This document shows positions 25,801-35,265 of a DNA stretch of 64,000 nucleotides, in pieces; within the stretch, counting starts at the first letter, position 1; the number at the start of each line of letters is the position of its first letter. Under the pieces are notes generated by a model that was not told the origin of the DNA, did not search any database, and saw nothing but the letters and a program-made list of their open reading frames with translations. Source of the DNA: Alphaproteobacteria bacterium (GTDB lineage: Bacteria; Pseudomonadota; Alphaproteobacteria; Rickettsiales; UBA1997); NCBI GenBank assembly GCA_021151765.1, contig JAGKWR010000006.1, forward strand, positions 44,594-108,593. The letters are read 5' to 3'. The position numbers were made by a program, and so were the translations under genes.

Positions 25801-27753
25801 ATGTCTCAAAAACATTTCCCAGAAAATCAAAAAGAAAATACACAAGAAAATTCAAAAACTCCGTTGCTGGATTTGGTCAAAATTCCGGCGGATTTGAAGC
25901 AATTTTCGCTTAACGAAATTAAGCAAGTTTCTAATGAATTGCGTTTTGAGACAATCGCCCAAGTTGCGCAAACAGGCGGACATCTGGGTGCTGGCCTTGG
26001 CGTTGTTGAAATCACAACTGCTTTGCACTACGTTTTTGACACGCCGCATGATAAAATTATATGGGACGTTGGCCATCAAGCTTATCCGCACAAAATTTTA
26101 ACTAATCGTCGCAATCGTATGGCGACAATTCGCCAAGCTGGCGGTTTGGCTGGTTTTACGCGTCGCGCTGAAAGTGAATATGATCCATTTGGCGCTGGTC
26201 ACAGCTCAACTTCGATTTCAGCTGCTTTGGGAATATCGGTGGCGAAAAAATTTAAAAACGAAAAGTCGCACGTAATTGCAGTAATTGGCGATGGTTCAAT
26301 GTCAGCGGGCATGGCATATGAAGCGATGAACAACGCCGGTGCTTTGGAAGATGAGTTTTTCCACGACAACCGACTTGTCGTGATTTTAAACGATAACGAC
26401 ATGTCAATTGCGCCGCCAACTGGCGCGATGTCGCATTATTTTTCGCGTCTTGCCGCGTCTAAATCTTATTTAAAAATTCGTGATTTAGCCAAAAAAGTTA
26501 CGCATAAATTGCCAGAATCATTGTCGCATTTGCCGCGTAAATTGGAAAAAGCGACCAAAGAATGGTGGATGGGCGGTAATATTTTTGAAGAGATGGGTTT
26601 TTATTATATCGGGCCAATTGATGGTCATGATTTAGAAACTTTGGTGCCGATCTTGCAAAATATTCGCAATGATAATTCTACGGATCCGATCTTGATTCAT
26701 TGCGTCACAGAAAAAGGCCGCGGCTATAACGAAGTGATGCAAAGTTCCGATAAATTGCACGCAGTTGCTAAATTCAATCCTGAAACTGGTGTGCAAGAAA
26801 AAGCTGCAGCTGCTTTCCCGAGCTATTCGAAAATTTTTGGAAAACGTTTGGCGGAATTGGCCAAAAAAGATGAAAAAATTTTGGCAATTACAGCAGCGAT
26901 GCCTACAGGAACTGGTTTAGACGTTTTTGCTAAAGATCATCCAAAACGTATTTTTGACGTCGGAATTGCTGAACAACACGCCGTTACTTTTGCTGCTGGC
27001 TTGGCAACTGAAGGTTTGAAACCTTACGCCGCTTTATATTCAACTTTCTTGCAACGTGCTTACGACCAAGTTGTCCACGACGTGGCGTTGCAAAAATTGC
27101 CGGTGCGTTTTGCAATTGATCGCGCTGGTTTTGTCGGAGCTGACGGCCCAACTCACGCTGGCTCGTTTGACATTGCTTACTTAATCAATTTGCCAGATTT
27201 CGTTTTGATGGCTTCAAGCGATGGGCAAGAATTGGTAAAAATGATCAATACTGCTAACGCAATTGACGATCGACCTTGTGCTTTCCGCTTTCCGCGCGGC
27301 GAAGCTGATCAAGAAATTGATTTTTTGGATGACGAAATTTTACAAATCGGTAAAGCGCGCGTGATTCAACAAGGTGAAAAAGCAGCGATTATTTCATATG
27401 GCGCGATGCTTGACAGTGCTAAGCAAGCGGCCGCAATTTTAGAACAAGAAAACAACATCAAAGTTACGATAATCGATGCACGTTTTGCTAAACCATTTGA
27501 TGAAGAGTTGATTCGTCAAATCGCGCAAACTCACAATTTGATTGTAACGATCGAAGAGGGCGCAATTGGTGGTTTTGGCTCTGCGGTGGCGCAATTTTTG
27601 TTGCAACAAGGTTTGCTCGATAATGCTAAATGCAAATTCCGCTCTTTGTTCATGGCTGATAAATTTATCGAACAAAATAAAATTGATGTGATGCGCCAAG
27701 AAGCTGGAATTGGCGTCGCCGATTTGGTCAGAACTGTAAAAGAAAATATTTAA
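25801..27753 (+). CDS. dxs: 1-deoxy-D-xylulose-5-phosphate synthase
   Basis: This 650-residue thiamine-diphosphate enzyme starts the MEP isoprenoid pathway from pyruvate and glyceraldehyde 3-phosphate. Motifs: WDVGHQAYPHKILT, FGAGHSSTSISAALG, VIGDGSMSAGMAYEAMNN with NDNDMSIAPP, then DVGIAEQHAVTFAAG and IDRAGFVGADGPTHAG. The N-terminal ~20 residues before TPLLDLVKIP are polar and variable. The product also feeds pyridoxal synthesis. rarA begins two bases after its stop. Confidence 0.97.
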   Translation: MSQKHFPENQKENTQENSKTPLLDLVKIPADLKQFSLNEIKQVSNELRFETIAQVAQTGGHLGAGLGVVEITTALHYVFDTPHDKIIWDVGHQAYPHKILTNRRNRMATIRQAGGLAGFTRRAESEYDPFGAGHSSTSISAALGISVAKKFKNEKSHVIAVIGDGSMSAGMAYEAMNNAGALEDEFFHDNRLVVILNDNDMSIAPPTGAMSHYFSRLAASKSYLKIRDLAKKVTHKLPESLSHLPRKLEKATKEWWMGGNIFEEMGFYYIGPIDGHDLETLVPILQNIRNDNSTDPILIHCVTEKGRGYNEVMQSSDKLHAVAKFNPETGVQEKAAAAFPSYSKIFGKRLAELAKKDEKILAITAAMPTGTGLDVFAKDHPKRIFDVGIAEQHAVTFAAGLATEGLKPYAALYSTFLQRAYDQVVHDVALQKLPVRFAIDRAGFVGADGPTHAGSFDIAYLINLPDFVLMASSDGQELVKMINTANAIDDRPCAFRFPRGEADQEIDFLDDEILQIGKARVIQQGEKAAIISYGAMLDSAKQAAAILEQENNIKVTIIDARFAKPFDEELIRQIAQTHNLIVTIEEGAIGGFGSAVAQFLLQQGLLDNAKCKFRSLFMADKFIEQNKIDVMRQEAGIGVADLVRTVKENI

Positions 27754-27755
27754 TC

Positions 27756-29045
27756 ATGTCAGTACAACGTCCTTTGGCAGATTTAATCAGGCCGCAAAGC
27801 TTGATCGAAATTATCGGCCAAGACCATTTATTTGGTGAAAGCGGCATTTTGTCTTTGATTGAAAAATCGCAAAATGTGCCGTCGATGATTTTGTGGGGAC
27901 CAAGCGGAGTCGGTAAAACTACGATTGCCAAAGCTTTGGCGAAAATTTCTCAAGCCAAATTTGTGATGTTGTCAGCGATTAATTCCGGTGCGGCGGAAAT
28001 TCGTAAAGTGATTGAGTCAGTAAATGCCAGTCCGCTTTTGCAAGCGCAAAAAACCATTTTGATGATTGATGAAATTCATCATTTTAACAAAACGCAGCAA
28101 GATTTGTTTTTGCCAGCAATTGAAGATGGCACAATAATATTGATCGGAACTACGACCGAAAATCCGTCTTTTGCCTTGAACTCGGCTTTGCTTTCACGCT
28201 GCAAAGTAGTGACGCTGAAAACTTTGGATGAAATTGCGTTGGAAAAAATTTTACAGCGCGCCGAAGTAATCAAAAATTCTCAGCTTCCACTTGATGAAGA
28301 AGCGCGTCAAACCTTAATTGCACTGGCTTGCGGCGATGCGCGTTATTTGCTAAATGCTTGTGAAGAATTGTTTTTGCTCGACTCACGCCAAAAAATCAGC
28401 AGCGATAAATTGCTCGAAATAATTCCCAAAAGAGCAGCGTTTTTTGATAAAAAAGGCGACTTTCATTACAACTTAATCAGCGCTTTTCATAAGTCTTTGC
28501 GTGGCTCGGACGTTGACGCTGCGCTTTATTATTTGGCAAGAATGTTGGAAGCCAAACAAGATCCTTATTACATTTTGCGTCGTTTGGCGCGTTTTGCTAC
28601 GGAAGATATTGGTTTGGCTGATCCAAACGCTTTGTTGCAAGTGATGGCGGCCAAAGAAAATTACGATTTTTTAGGAAGTCCGGAAGGTGATTACGCTTTG
28701 AGCCATGCCGCAATTTATTGTGCTACCGCTCCGAAATCTAATGCGAGCTATGTTGCTCATAAAGCGGCAATTGAAGCGGCGGCGCGCACTACAAATTTGA
28801 TGCCGCCAAAAAATGTGCTAAATGCGCCGACTAAAATGATGCGCGATGAAGGTTATCACGCTGGCTATATTTATGATCACGACACGCCAGATTGTTTTTC
28901 AGGCCAAGAATTTTTCCCAGCTGAAATGTTGAGAAGTTCCCGTCCACAATTTTATCAACCAAATGAACGCGGATTTGAAAGAGAGTTGAAGAAGAGGTTG
29001 AAATATTGGGATGATTTACGCCACAAGTTGCGAGGCATTAGTTAA
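27756..29045 (+). CDS. rarA: Replication-associated recombination ATPase RarA/MgsA
   Basis: This AAA+ protein of 429 residues has Walker A WGPSGVGKTTIAKAL, Walker B LMIDEIHHFNKTQQD, sensor GTTTENPSFALNSALLSRC, and the C-terminal tetramerisation domain with EDIGLADPNAL and YLPPKN-like MPPKNVLNAPTKMM. RarA acts at stalled replication forks, resembling clamp-loader subunits. It is the downstream gene of dxs and ends at a strong terminator. Confidence 0.93.
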   Translation: MSVQRPLADLIRPQSLIEIIGQDHLFGESGILSLIEKSQNVPSMILWGPSGVGKTTIAKALAKISQAKFVMLSAINSGAAEIRKVIESVNASPLLQAQKTILMIDEIHHFNKTQQDLFLPAIEDGTIILIGTTTENPSFALNSALLSRCKVVTLKTLDEIALEKILQRAEVIKNSQLPLDEEARQTLIALACGDARYLLNACEELFLLDSRQKISSDKLLEIIPKRAAFFDKKGDFHYNLISAFHKSLRGSDVDAALYYLARMLEAKQDPYYILRRLARFATEDIGLADPNALLQVMAAKENYDFLGSPEGDYALSHAAIYCATAPKSNASYVAHKAAIEAAARTTNLMPPKNVLNAPTKMMRDEGYHAGYIYDHDTPDCFSGQEFFPAEMLRSSRPQFYQPNERGFERELKKRLKYWDDLRHKLRGIS

Positions 29046-29100
29046 AAACAGTATAATTTCCGGCAGAATTTCCGATTTTGAGAATTGTTTAGGCAATAAA

Positions 29101-29132
29101 AAACCGGCTTTGAAAATTTCCAAAGCCGGTTT
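29101..29132. terminator. Bidirectional rho-independent terminator
   Basis: AAACCGGCTTTG and CAAAGCCGGTTT make a perfect 12-bp stem with an 8-base loop; A and T runs on both sides allow use by rarA and the convergent repeat-protein gene. Confidence 0.9.
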
Positions 29133-29152
29133 TTACGGTAATTAAATTAGAA

Positions 29153-29863
29153 CTAGCGTCTGCCGCCCATTCCACCCTGTTGTCCACCTTGAGGACGTCC
29201 TTGTTGTCCACCCTGAGAGTTCATTCCTGATCTTCCACCTTGACCGTTCATTTCTGGTCTTCCACCTTGTCCTTGACCGTTCATTTGACGTTGTCCACCC
29301 ATGCCTTCGCCTCTACCTTGTTGAGAGTTCATGTTATTTCCTTGTTCTCTGCCCATTCCTTGACCGTTCATTTCTGGTCTTCCACCTTGTCCTTGACCGT
29401 TCATTTGGCGTTGTCCACCCATGCCTTCTCCTCTACCTTGTTGAGAGTTCATGTTATTTCCTTGTTCTCTGCCCATTCCTTGACCGTTCATTTCTGGTCT
29501 TCCACCTTGTCCTTGACCGTTCATTTGACGTTGTCCACCCATGCCTTGGCGATCCATTCCAGATCTGCCTTGCTGGTTCATTTCTGAACTACCATTTTGT
29601 TGATTACCTTGCATTTCGTTGCGGCGATTTTCACGATTTTCGGTTCTTTGTTCTCTTTGATCTTGGCGAATATTTTGCATTTTTTCTCTGTATTCGCTGC
29701 GTGCTTCTTGTTTTTCTTTTTTGAAATCTTGTTTAGTTGAGCTTGAACTAGTTGAAGTTGTAGATGTTGAATCTGTTGTAGTAGAGCTGCTGTCAGTAGT
29801 TTGTGCAAAAGCAGGAGCAGACAATACAGCAACTAAAGCTGTAACTGTTAGTAAGTTTTTCAT
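29153..29863 (-). CDS. Secreted Gly/Gln/Met-rich repeat protein
   Basis: A signal peptide (KNLLTVTALVAVLSAPAFAQ) is followed by a Ser/Thr-rich linker, a charged helical part rich in Lys/Arg/Glu/Gln (residues ~45-85), then 2.6 copies of a 40-residue repeat containing MGGQRQMNGQGQGGRPEM and NNMNSQQGRGEG. It ends in a Gly/Gln-rich tail. The composition suggests a disordered extracellular or periplasmic protein; no enzyme domain is seen. The ATG at 29863 is chosen for the signal peptide; 14 extra codons upstream look unrelated. Function unknown. Confidence 0.75.
   Translation of the reverse strand: MKNLLTVTALVAVLSAPAFAQTTDSSSTTTDSTSTTSTSSSSTKQDFKKEKQEARSEYREKMQNIRQDQREQRTENRENRRNEMQGNQQNGSSEMNQQGRSGMDRQGMGGQRQMNGQGQGGRPEMNGQGMGREQGNNMNSQQGRGEGMGGQRQMNGQGQGGRPEMNGQGMGREQGNNMNSQQGRGEGMGGQRQMNGQGQGGRPEMNGQGGRSGMNSQGGQQGRPQGGQQGGMGGRR
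29241..29543. repeat. 120-bp coding tandem repeat
   Basis: Units at 29241-29360, 29361-29480 and a partial at 29481-29543 differ by only a few bases, such as GACG/GGCG and TTCGCC/TTCTCC. The low divergence implies recent expansion; the 120-bp period keeps the frame. Confidence 0.92.
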
Positions 29864-29992
29864 ATTTGATAAATTTGATTGAGAAATGTGAGCGTGCTCG
29901 CTCATCTATTCATCGTTATTTTGAGTTTTTTGTGCGGCAAGAAAAAAAATAAAAAGCTGCAAGGATTGTTTCAAAAAAATTATTTTTTTTGG

Positions 29993-31060
29993 CTATTTTT
30001 TAGCTTTGTTGAGCAAAATAAAATCAGCCAACACACAAGCCAGCATTGCTTCCCCGACTGGAACTGCACGAATTCCAACACATGGATCATGACGACCTTT
30101 CGTAATAATTTCGCAATTATTGCCGTTGACGTCGATGGTTTTGCGTGGAATTAAAATTGAGCTAGTTGGTTTTACAGCGAAACGCACAACTAAATCTTGG
30201 CCAGAAGAAATGCCTCCCAAAACACCACCAGAGTGATTTGAAGCGAAGTTTACTTTGCCATTTTCACTCCACATTTCGTCAGCAAGTTCTGAACCTTTTT
30301 TTGCAGCAGCTTCAAAACCATCGCCAATTTCAACTCCTTTTACAGCGTTGATCGACATCATGGCAGAAGCGATTTGTGCATCGAGTTTGTTGTAAATTGG
30401 TTCGCCCAAACCAACGGGAATATTTTTGGCGACAACTTCGATAATTGCGCCGACAGAGTCGCCGTTTTTACGAATTTCTAGTAAATATTCTTCGAATTTT
30501 TTGGCAGCTTGTGCGTCTGGGCAGAAGAAATCATTTTTGTTAATTTCAGAAAAATCGATGCGGCTGCGATCAATTTTTTTATCGCCGATTTGAGTTAAAT
30601 AGCCGGTAATTTCGATATTTTCTTTTTCTAAAATTTTACGAGCAACCGCACCAGCAGCAACACGCATTGCGGTTTCACGTGCTGAAGAACGTCCGCCGCC
30701 GCGATAGTCGCGAATTCCGTATTTTTCGAAGTAAGTGTAATCGGCGTGAGAAGGGCGGAATTTTTCTTTAATGTCGCCGTAATCGTGACTTCTTTGGTCT
30801 TGATTAAAAATTACCAAACTAATTGGCGTGCCAGTAGTTTTACCTTCAAAGACGCCAGAAAAGATTTTTACTTCGTCAGTTTCTTGTCTTTGAGTAGTAA
30901 ACTTTGATTGGCCGGGACGACGTTTATCGAGATGTTTTTGAATATCGCTTTCGTTAAGATCAAGTAGTGAAGGGCAGCCGTCAACTACACAGCCAATTGC
31001 TTCGCCATGGCTTTCTCCCCAAGTTGTGAATGAAAATAAAGTACCGAATTTATTGCTCAT
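29993..31060 (-). CDS. aroC: Chorismate synthase
   Basis: This 355-residue enzyme makes chorismate in the last shikimate step and needs reduced FMN. Signatures are GESHGEAIGCVVDGCP, RRPGQSKFTTQRQE, YRGGGRSSARETAMRVAAGA and GISSGQDLVVR, followed by RGRHDPCV-like KGRHDPCVGIRAVPV. Length and order are standard. The start overlaps the end of the LptC-like gene by 11 bases, in an operon folB-lptC-aroC on the minus strand. Confidence 0.97.
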   Translation of the reverse strand: MSNKFGTLFSFTTWGESHGEAIGCVVDGCPSLLDLNESDIQKHLDKRRPGQSKFTTQRQETDEVKIFSGVFEGKTTGTPISLVIFNQDQRSHDYGDIKEKFRPSHADYTYFEKYGIRDYRGGGRSSARETAMRVAAGAVARKILEKENIEITGYLTQIGDKKIDRSRIDFSEINKNDFFCPDAQAAKKFEEYLLEIRKNGDSVGAIIEVVAKNIPVGLGEPIYNKLDAQIASAMMSINAVKGVEIGDGFEAAAKKGSELADEMWSENGKVNFASNHSGGVLGGISSGQDLVVRFAVKPTSSILIPRKTIDVNGNNCEIITKGRHDPCVGIRAVPVGEAMLACVLADFILLNKAKK

Positions 31061-31505
31061 TTTTGTCCTGTTTTTTGTTAAGATTTTCGGTGCGATTCAG
31101 AATTAAAACTGGATGATCGCTAAAAATTAGATGATCGCCTTCTTCGCTAACTTCAAGTTTGCCGGCGGTAATATTGCCAGCTTCTCCGGTTGCAAAAACG
31201 TCGTAAAGTGTAACTTCTTCTTCGTTAATGTGATGGGCTTTTTTGGCTTTGATATTGTACATTTGACCATTTTCATGCTGGAAAATCATGCGTGGATTGG
31301 TCATTACTTTTTCAATTTTGAATTGCTCAGGATTTTCGTTGTATTGCTTAACAATTTTTACAGCATGATTGCTTTTGCTTAAAGCGTAAAAGACATACAA
31401 AAATAACCCGCTAATAATTGCGAAATAGCACAAAACACTGAGGTAATTTTTTATTTTAGAATGTGATTTGATTAACTTCAGAACTTGAAGTGTATGTTCA
31501 TCCAT
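31050..31505 (-). CDS. lptC: LptC-like LPS export protein
   Basis: This 151-residue protein has a single N-terminal membrane helix (about residues 22-42) and a periplasmic part with the LptC-type beta pattern (MIFQHENGQMYNIKAKKA, then TAGKLEVSEEGDHLIFS). LptC links the inner-membrane LptBFG transporter to LptA in LPS export. Similarity is by pattern and architecture only. lptA and lptB, often adjacent, are not here; instead folB is upstream with a one-base overlap and aroC downstream. Confidence 0.65.
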   Translation of the reverse strand: MDEHTLQVLKLIKSHSKIKNYLSVLCYFAIISGLFLYVFYALSKSNHAVKIVKQYNENPEQFKIEKVMTNPRMIFQHENGQMYNIKAKKAHHINEEEVTLYDVFATGEAGNITAGKLEVSEEGDHLIFSDHPVLILNRTENLNKKQDKNEQ

Positions 31506-31855
31506 TAGCTATTTTCCTGCTCAATGGTTATGGAAAAAGAATCGACATTTTCAACAACTCCAACTTTATCAATCTCTAGTTTGCATTTTGTAATTCTCTT
31601 ATCTTGCAATATTTCTTCCATCAAAGTTTGTGCGAGTTTTTCGACTAACTTGAAACGACTCTTGGCAACAGTGTTTTTCATTTTGGTGATGATTTGATCG
31701 TAGTTTATAGTGTCAGACAATTCATCACTTTCTAATGCGGCTAAATGATTGGTTGTGATTTCTGCGTTGATAATTATTTCGCGATCAACTGTTGCTTCCC
31801 AATCGAACACGCCAATAATTGTATGAAGTCGCAGATTTTTAATTTTAATTATCAT
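31505..31855 (-). CDS. folB: Dihydroneopterin aldolase
   Basis: This 116-residue protein has the FolB fold and motifs LHTIIGVFDWEATVDREI, DTINYDQIITKM, the catalytic-region KLVEKLAQTLMEEIL and a C-terminal KVGVVENVDSFSITIE. It cleaves dihydroneopterin to the pterin precursor of folate. Its stop overlaps the first base of the lptC-like ATG. Confidence 0.92.
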   Translation of the reverse strand: MIIKIKNLRLHTIIGVFDWEATVDREIIINAEITTNHLAALESDELSDTINYDQIITKMKNTVAKSRFKLVEKLAQTLMEEILQDKRITKCKLEIDKVGVVENVDSFSITIEQENS

Positions 31856-31931
31856 TGATTGATTTTTGGAAGGATTGCTTGGTAAATTATGCTGGCAAAT
31901 TACTCCAGAGCCATCTTTAAGATCAAGTTAT

Positions 31932-32573
31932 ATGTCGGAAAAAATCGTTTCGCTTAACAAATATCGTCGAGCACAAAATTTCAAAAATATTAAACAAAAA
32001 ATAATGGAGAATAAGAAAATGTTCTTTGTCGTAATTACAGTTGGAGCATTGCTCGGCATGTTGGTGTGGAATATTTTTGTTGAAAGTCCGAGCTATTTGG
32101 ATGTGCAAATTCCTGAATCGAAAAATATCACTTTTAACAATCAAGATCCGCAAGGTTTAACAACAACGCAAGTGGCCAACGAATTTGAAAACTTTGATGG
32201 TAAACCAATATTGCTTTATGTTTATACAACTTGGTGTTCGATTTGTTCGCAGCAATTTCCAATAATCAACGAAGTGGCGCGTGAATTTCAAAATACAGAT
32301 TTACGCATTATAACTTTGGCGACAGATCGCGATTTGGAGCCGCAACTTTTAAAAGAATATTTGAATCGTTATGGTAACCTTTATTTTCCACCTCGTTACT
32401 TAGCTTTTAAGGAAGGCTTTATCGATTTTTTAAAGAAAAAAAATATCAAATACCAAGGTCGTATTCCTTTCACAGTTCTTATTTCACGTGAAGGTGAAGT
32501 GGTTGTGAAATATGTCGGCGTCAAAGGTAAAAATTATCTACGCAATAAAGTGATCAAGGAGCTCTATAAATAA
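31932..32573 (+). CDS. Membrane-anchored thioredoxin-like protein, TlpA type
   Basis: A short basic N-terminus and one transmembrane helix (about 30-48) precede a periplasmic thioredoxin fold with the redox motif WCSIC (Cys102, Cys105) in YVYTTWCSICSQQFPIINE and a cis-Pro region (RIPFTVLIS). TlpA-type proteins reduce periplasmic disulfides, for example for cytochrome c or copper-site assembly; ctaG is 1.4 kb away, which would fit, though this is only suggestive. The start at 31932 gives the expected anchor; upstream in-frame codons to 31866 look non-coding. Its stop overlaps the cysS ATG by one base. Confidence 0.83.
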   Translation: MSEKIVSLNKYRRAQNFKNIKQKIMENKKMFFVVITVGALLGMLVWNIFVESPSYLDVQIPESKNITFNNQDPQGLTTTQVANEFENFDGKPILLYVYTTWCSICSQQFPIINEVAREFQNTDLRIITLATDRDLEPQLLKEYLNRYGNLYFPPRYLAFKEGFIDFLKKKNIKYQGRIPFTVLISREGEVVVKYVGVKGKNYLRNKVIKELYK

Positions 32574-33949
32574 TGTTTGAAATGCAATTTTTTAACACTC
32601 TCAGCAACAAGCTGGAAAGTTTTAAACCAAGTGATCCTAATCATCTGAAAATGTATGTTTGCGGCCCGACAGTTTATGATCGTCCGCATCTTGGCAATGC
32701 TCGTTCAATCGTAGTTTACGATTTGTTTTTCCGTTTTTTTAGCCAAGTTTTTCCGCAAGTTACTTTTGTGCGTAACATTACAGACGTTGACGATAAAATA
32801 AACGCGGCGGCGCTTGAGCAAAAAATCTCGATTCAGCAATTAACTGAAAATATTATTGAACTTTTTTATCAAGATATTGGCGCTTTGAACGTTTTGCGTC
32901 CAACATTTGAGCCGCGCGCGACCACTCACATTGCGGAAATGATTGCGATGATTGAGCGTTTGATAAAAAACGGTTTTGCTTATGAAAGTGCAGGGCACGT
33001 TTTGTTTGATGTCGCTGCTTACAAAAATTACGGACAACTTTCCAACCGTACTTTGGATGAAATGATTGCCGGAGCACGTGTTGAAGTGGCGAGCTACAAA
33101 AAAAATCCGCTTGATTTTGTGTTGTGGAAACCAGCTGCGGCAAATGATGATGTTTCTAGCGTTTTTGATAGCCCGTGGAGCAAAGGTCGTCCGGGTTGGC
33201 ATATCGAATGCTCGGCGATGAGTTCGAAATATTTAGGCGAAAATTTTGATATTCATGGCGGCGGCGCCGATTTGCAATTTCCACATCACGAAAATGAAAT
33301 TGCTCAAAGTTGCTGCGCAAATCCCGGTTCAACTTACGCGAGCTTTTGGATTCATAACGGATTTTTGACAGTGAATGGCGAAAAAATGAGCAAATCGCTG
33401 AAAAATTTCATCACCGTCAAAGATCTTTTGGATAAAGAAGTTTCTGGCGTGGTGATTCGTTATTTGTTGCTTTCAACCCATTATCGCAAACCTTTCGATT
33501 TCAATCAAAAAGCTTTGGATGATGCCAGAAAATCGGTTGAGAAATTTTACTCATTATTCACCGCGGCGGATCTGAAATCTTACGTCAGAAATGATTTTAA
33601 TAATGAGTTAATGACGGAAGTTTTGGCAGAGTTAGCAAGTGATTTGAATGTTTCTCGCGTTTTTGCATTACTGCACGAAAAAGTGAAAGAAGCGAAAAAT
33701 GGTAATTCTGATTTAAAAGCACAGTTCCTTCAAACCCTTGATTTTCTTGGTTTGTTCGATGCAAATTTTTTGGATGCCAAAAATTCTGTCGATATTGATG
33801 AAAATTACGTCAACGCCCAAATTGAGTTACGCGCTAAGGCTAAAGCTGAAAAGAATTGGGCTTTGTCTGATAAGATTCGTGATGATTTGCTGAAAATGGG
33901 AATTGTAATTAAAGACAGTAAAGAAAAAACAACTTGGGAATTGTTATAA
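32573..33949 (+). CDS. cysS: Cysteinyl-tRNA synthetase
   Basis: This class I synthetase of 458 residues has MYVCGPTVYDRPHLGNAR (zinc Cys and the HIGH-equivalent HLGN), GWHIECSAMS, GGGADLQFPHHENE, and KMSKSLKN. It charges tRNA-Cys. The length is normal. Translation is probably coupled to the TlpA-like gene, and a terminator follows. Confidence 0.97.
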   Translation: MFEMQFFNTLSNKLESFKPSDPNHLKMYVCGPTVYDRPHLGNARSIVVYDLFFRFFSQVFPQVTFVRNITDVDDKINAAALEQKISIQQLTENIIELFYQDIGALNVLRPTFEPRATTHIAEMIAMIERLIKNGFAYESAGHVLFDVAAYKNYGQLSNRTLDEMIAGARVEVASYKKNPLDFVLWKPAAANDDVSSVFDSPWSKGRPGWHIECSAMSSKYLGENFDIHGGGADLQFPHHENEIAQSCCANPGSTYASFWIHNGFLTVNGEKMSKSLKNFITVKDLLDKEVSGVVIRYLLLSTHYRKPFDFNQKALDDARKSVEKFYSLFTAADLKSYVRNDFNNELMTEVLAELASDLNVSRVFALLHEKVKEAKNGNSDLKAQFLQTLDFLGLFDANFLDAKNSVDIDENYVNAQIELRAKAKAEKNWALSDKIRDDLLKMGIVIKDSKEKTTWELL

Positions 33950-33960
33950 AATTTTAAAAA

Positions 33961-33995
33961 GAGTCATGGTGTGAATTTTTTTCAAACCATGACTT
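33961..33995. terminator. Terminator between convergent cysS and ctaG
   Basis: AGTCATGGT (33962-33970) pairs with ACCATGACT (33986-33994), extended by TGAA/TTCA around a T-rich loop; A and T runs flank both sides. Confidence 0.8.
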
Positions 33996-34001
33996 AAAAT
34001 T

Positions 34002-34499
34002 CTATTTTTTAGCAGTATAAATCAGGCGAATTGTTAGATTTTTATCAGCTGGTTCTTTATTGATTTTGCCTTTGATTTTAAAAGATGCAGGCAAAATTAG
34101 CTCTTCGCCTTTTTCGATTTTATATTCGCGGAAGCATAAACATTCTTCGCGATCAACAAGTTTAGCGTAATCAGATGGTTCAATTCGAAATTCTGGACGG
34201 AAGTTTACGGTTTTATTACTTAAGTTAGTGACTCGGTAAAAAACCTTGTTGTCGCGACCTGAAACTGTCATAATCATTTTAGGATCAAGCACTTCGAAAT
34301 CGATATCATCTCTCAAATCAATTGCTTCCATAAAAATAGTAATCTGACGATTTCCCTCCTTTTCGCTGAGAAATTTAGAAACTTTTACAGCAGAACATTT
34401 CTTACTTAAGTTACAAAACCAGTTGTAAGGCTGAATAGCTGCAAAAATTACAAAAAATATTAATGCAGTGTAAAGTAATGCCTTCAAAAATTTATTCAT
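34002..34499 (-). CDS. ctaG: Cytochrome c oxidase assembly protein CtaG/Cox11
   Basis: This is a 165-residue protein with an N-terminal membrane anchor (KALLYTALIFFVIFAAIQPY, followed by NWFC) and a periplasmic Ig-like domain. It has the copper-binding CxC in EECLCFREY, then KGEELILPASFKI, matching Cox11 (consensus CFCF...PGE...MPV.F). Cox11 delivers copper to the CuB site of haem-copper oxidases, so a cytochrome c oxidase is expected elsewhere in the genome besides the bd oxidase here. The ATG at 34499 is used since the preceding codons overlap the divergent pdxH region and lack family likeness. Confidence 0.85.
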   Translation of the reverse strand: MNKFLKALLYTALIFFVIFAAIQPYNWFCNLSKKCSAVKVSKFLSEKEGNRQITIFMEAIDLRDDIDFEVLDPKMIMTVSGRDNKVFYRVTNLSNKTVNFRPEFRIEPSDYAKLVDREECLCFREYKIEKGEELILPASFKIKGKINKEPADKNLTIRLIYTAKK

Positions 34500-34583
34500 G
34501 TGACTATTTTTTGTAGATGAAAATGGAATTATAGTTTTGCGACGATAATTTCTAAAAAAATCTCCTTCAATATTTTTAAAACT

Positions 34584-35180
34584 ATGACAAATAACTTCGT
34601 ACAACCATTTGAGAAATTTGCAAATTGGTTTGATAAAGCTCAGTCAAATTCATTGATTGTAGAACCAACTGCAATGTGTTTAACAACAATTGATCAAGAA
34701 AATTGTCCATCATCGCGTATGGTTTTATTGAAATCTTTTGATCAAAGGGGCTTTTGTTTTTATACTAACTTAACCAGTCGCAAAGGAGATGAATTAAAAA
34801 TTAATCCCAATGTCGCTTTATGTTTTTATTGGGGTGTTTTGGGGTTTCAGGTAAGAATTGAAGGTAAAGTTGAAGCAGTTTCTGAGAAAGAAGCAGATGA
34901 TTATTTTTCGTCGCGTCGTCGTGGCAGCCAAATCGGCGCTTGGGCTTCTAAGCAATCAAGCGAAATGAAAGAATGGCAAGAATTTGAAGATCGCATCGCG
35001 CATTACACCAAAGAATTTGAAGGCAAAGAAGTTACGCGTCCGCCATTTTGGTCTGGTTTTAGAGTTGTGCCGAAAAGAATAGAATTTTGGGAAGAAGGCG
35101 AATTTCGCATTCACAAAAGAGAAGTTTTTGAGCGTAAATTTGATGAACAAAATTGGATAGTTAGAAAAATTTATCCGTAA
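34584..35180 (+). CDS. pdxH: Pyridoxamine/pyridoxine 5'-phosphate oxidase
   Basis: This 198-residue FMN enzyme has EPTAMCLTTIDQENCPSSRM, VLLKSFDQRGFCFYTN, SRRRGSQIGAWASKQS and, at the C-terminus, EFWEEGEFRIHKR and NWIVRKIYP (usually RLYP). It oxidises pyridoxine phosphate to pyridoxal phosphate, completing the pathway begun by pdxJ at 23.8 kb. Confidence 0.96.
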   Translation: MTNNFVQPFEKFANWFDKAQSNSLIVEPTAMCLTTIDQENCPSSRMVLLKSFDQRGFCFYTNLTSRKGDELKINPNVALCFYWGVLGFQVRIEGKVEAVSEKEADDYFSSRRRGSQIGAWASKQSSEMKEWQEFEDRIAHYTKEFEGKEVTRPPFWSGFRVVPKRIEFWEEGEFRIHKREVFERKFDEQNWIVRKIYP

Positions 35181-35265
35181 TTATTTGTTGTCATAAAAAT
35201 TAGTTGCGTCTAAGTTGCGCGCCACTTTTTCCACCACTTGAATATCAATTTTAACTTTTGCCAAA

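Noticed and set aside
29240..29587. Plus-strand repetitive ORF and CRISPR-like periodicity
   Set aside because: This is the antisense shadow of the 120-bp coding repeat of the secreted protein. Units are contiguous with no unique spacers, so it is not a CRISPR array.
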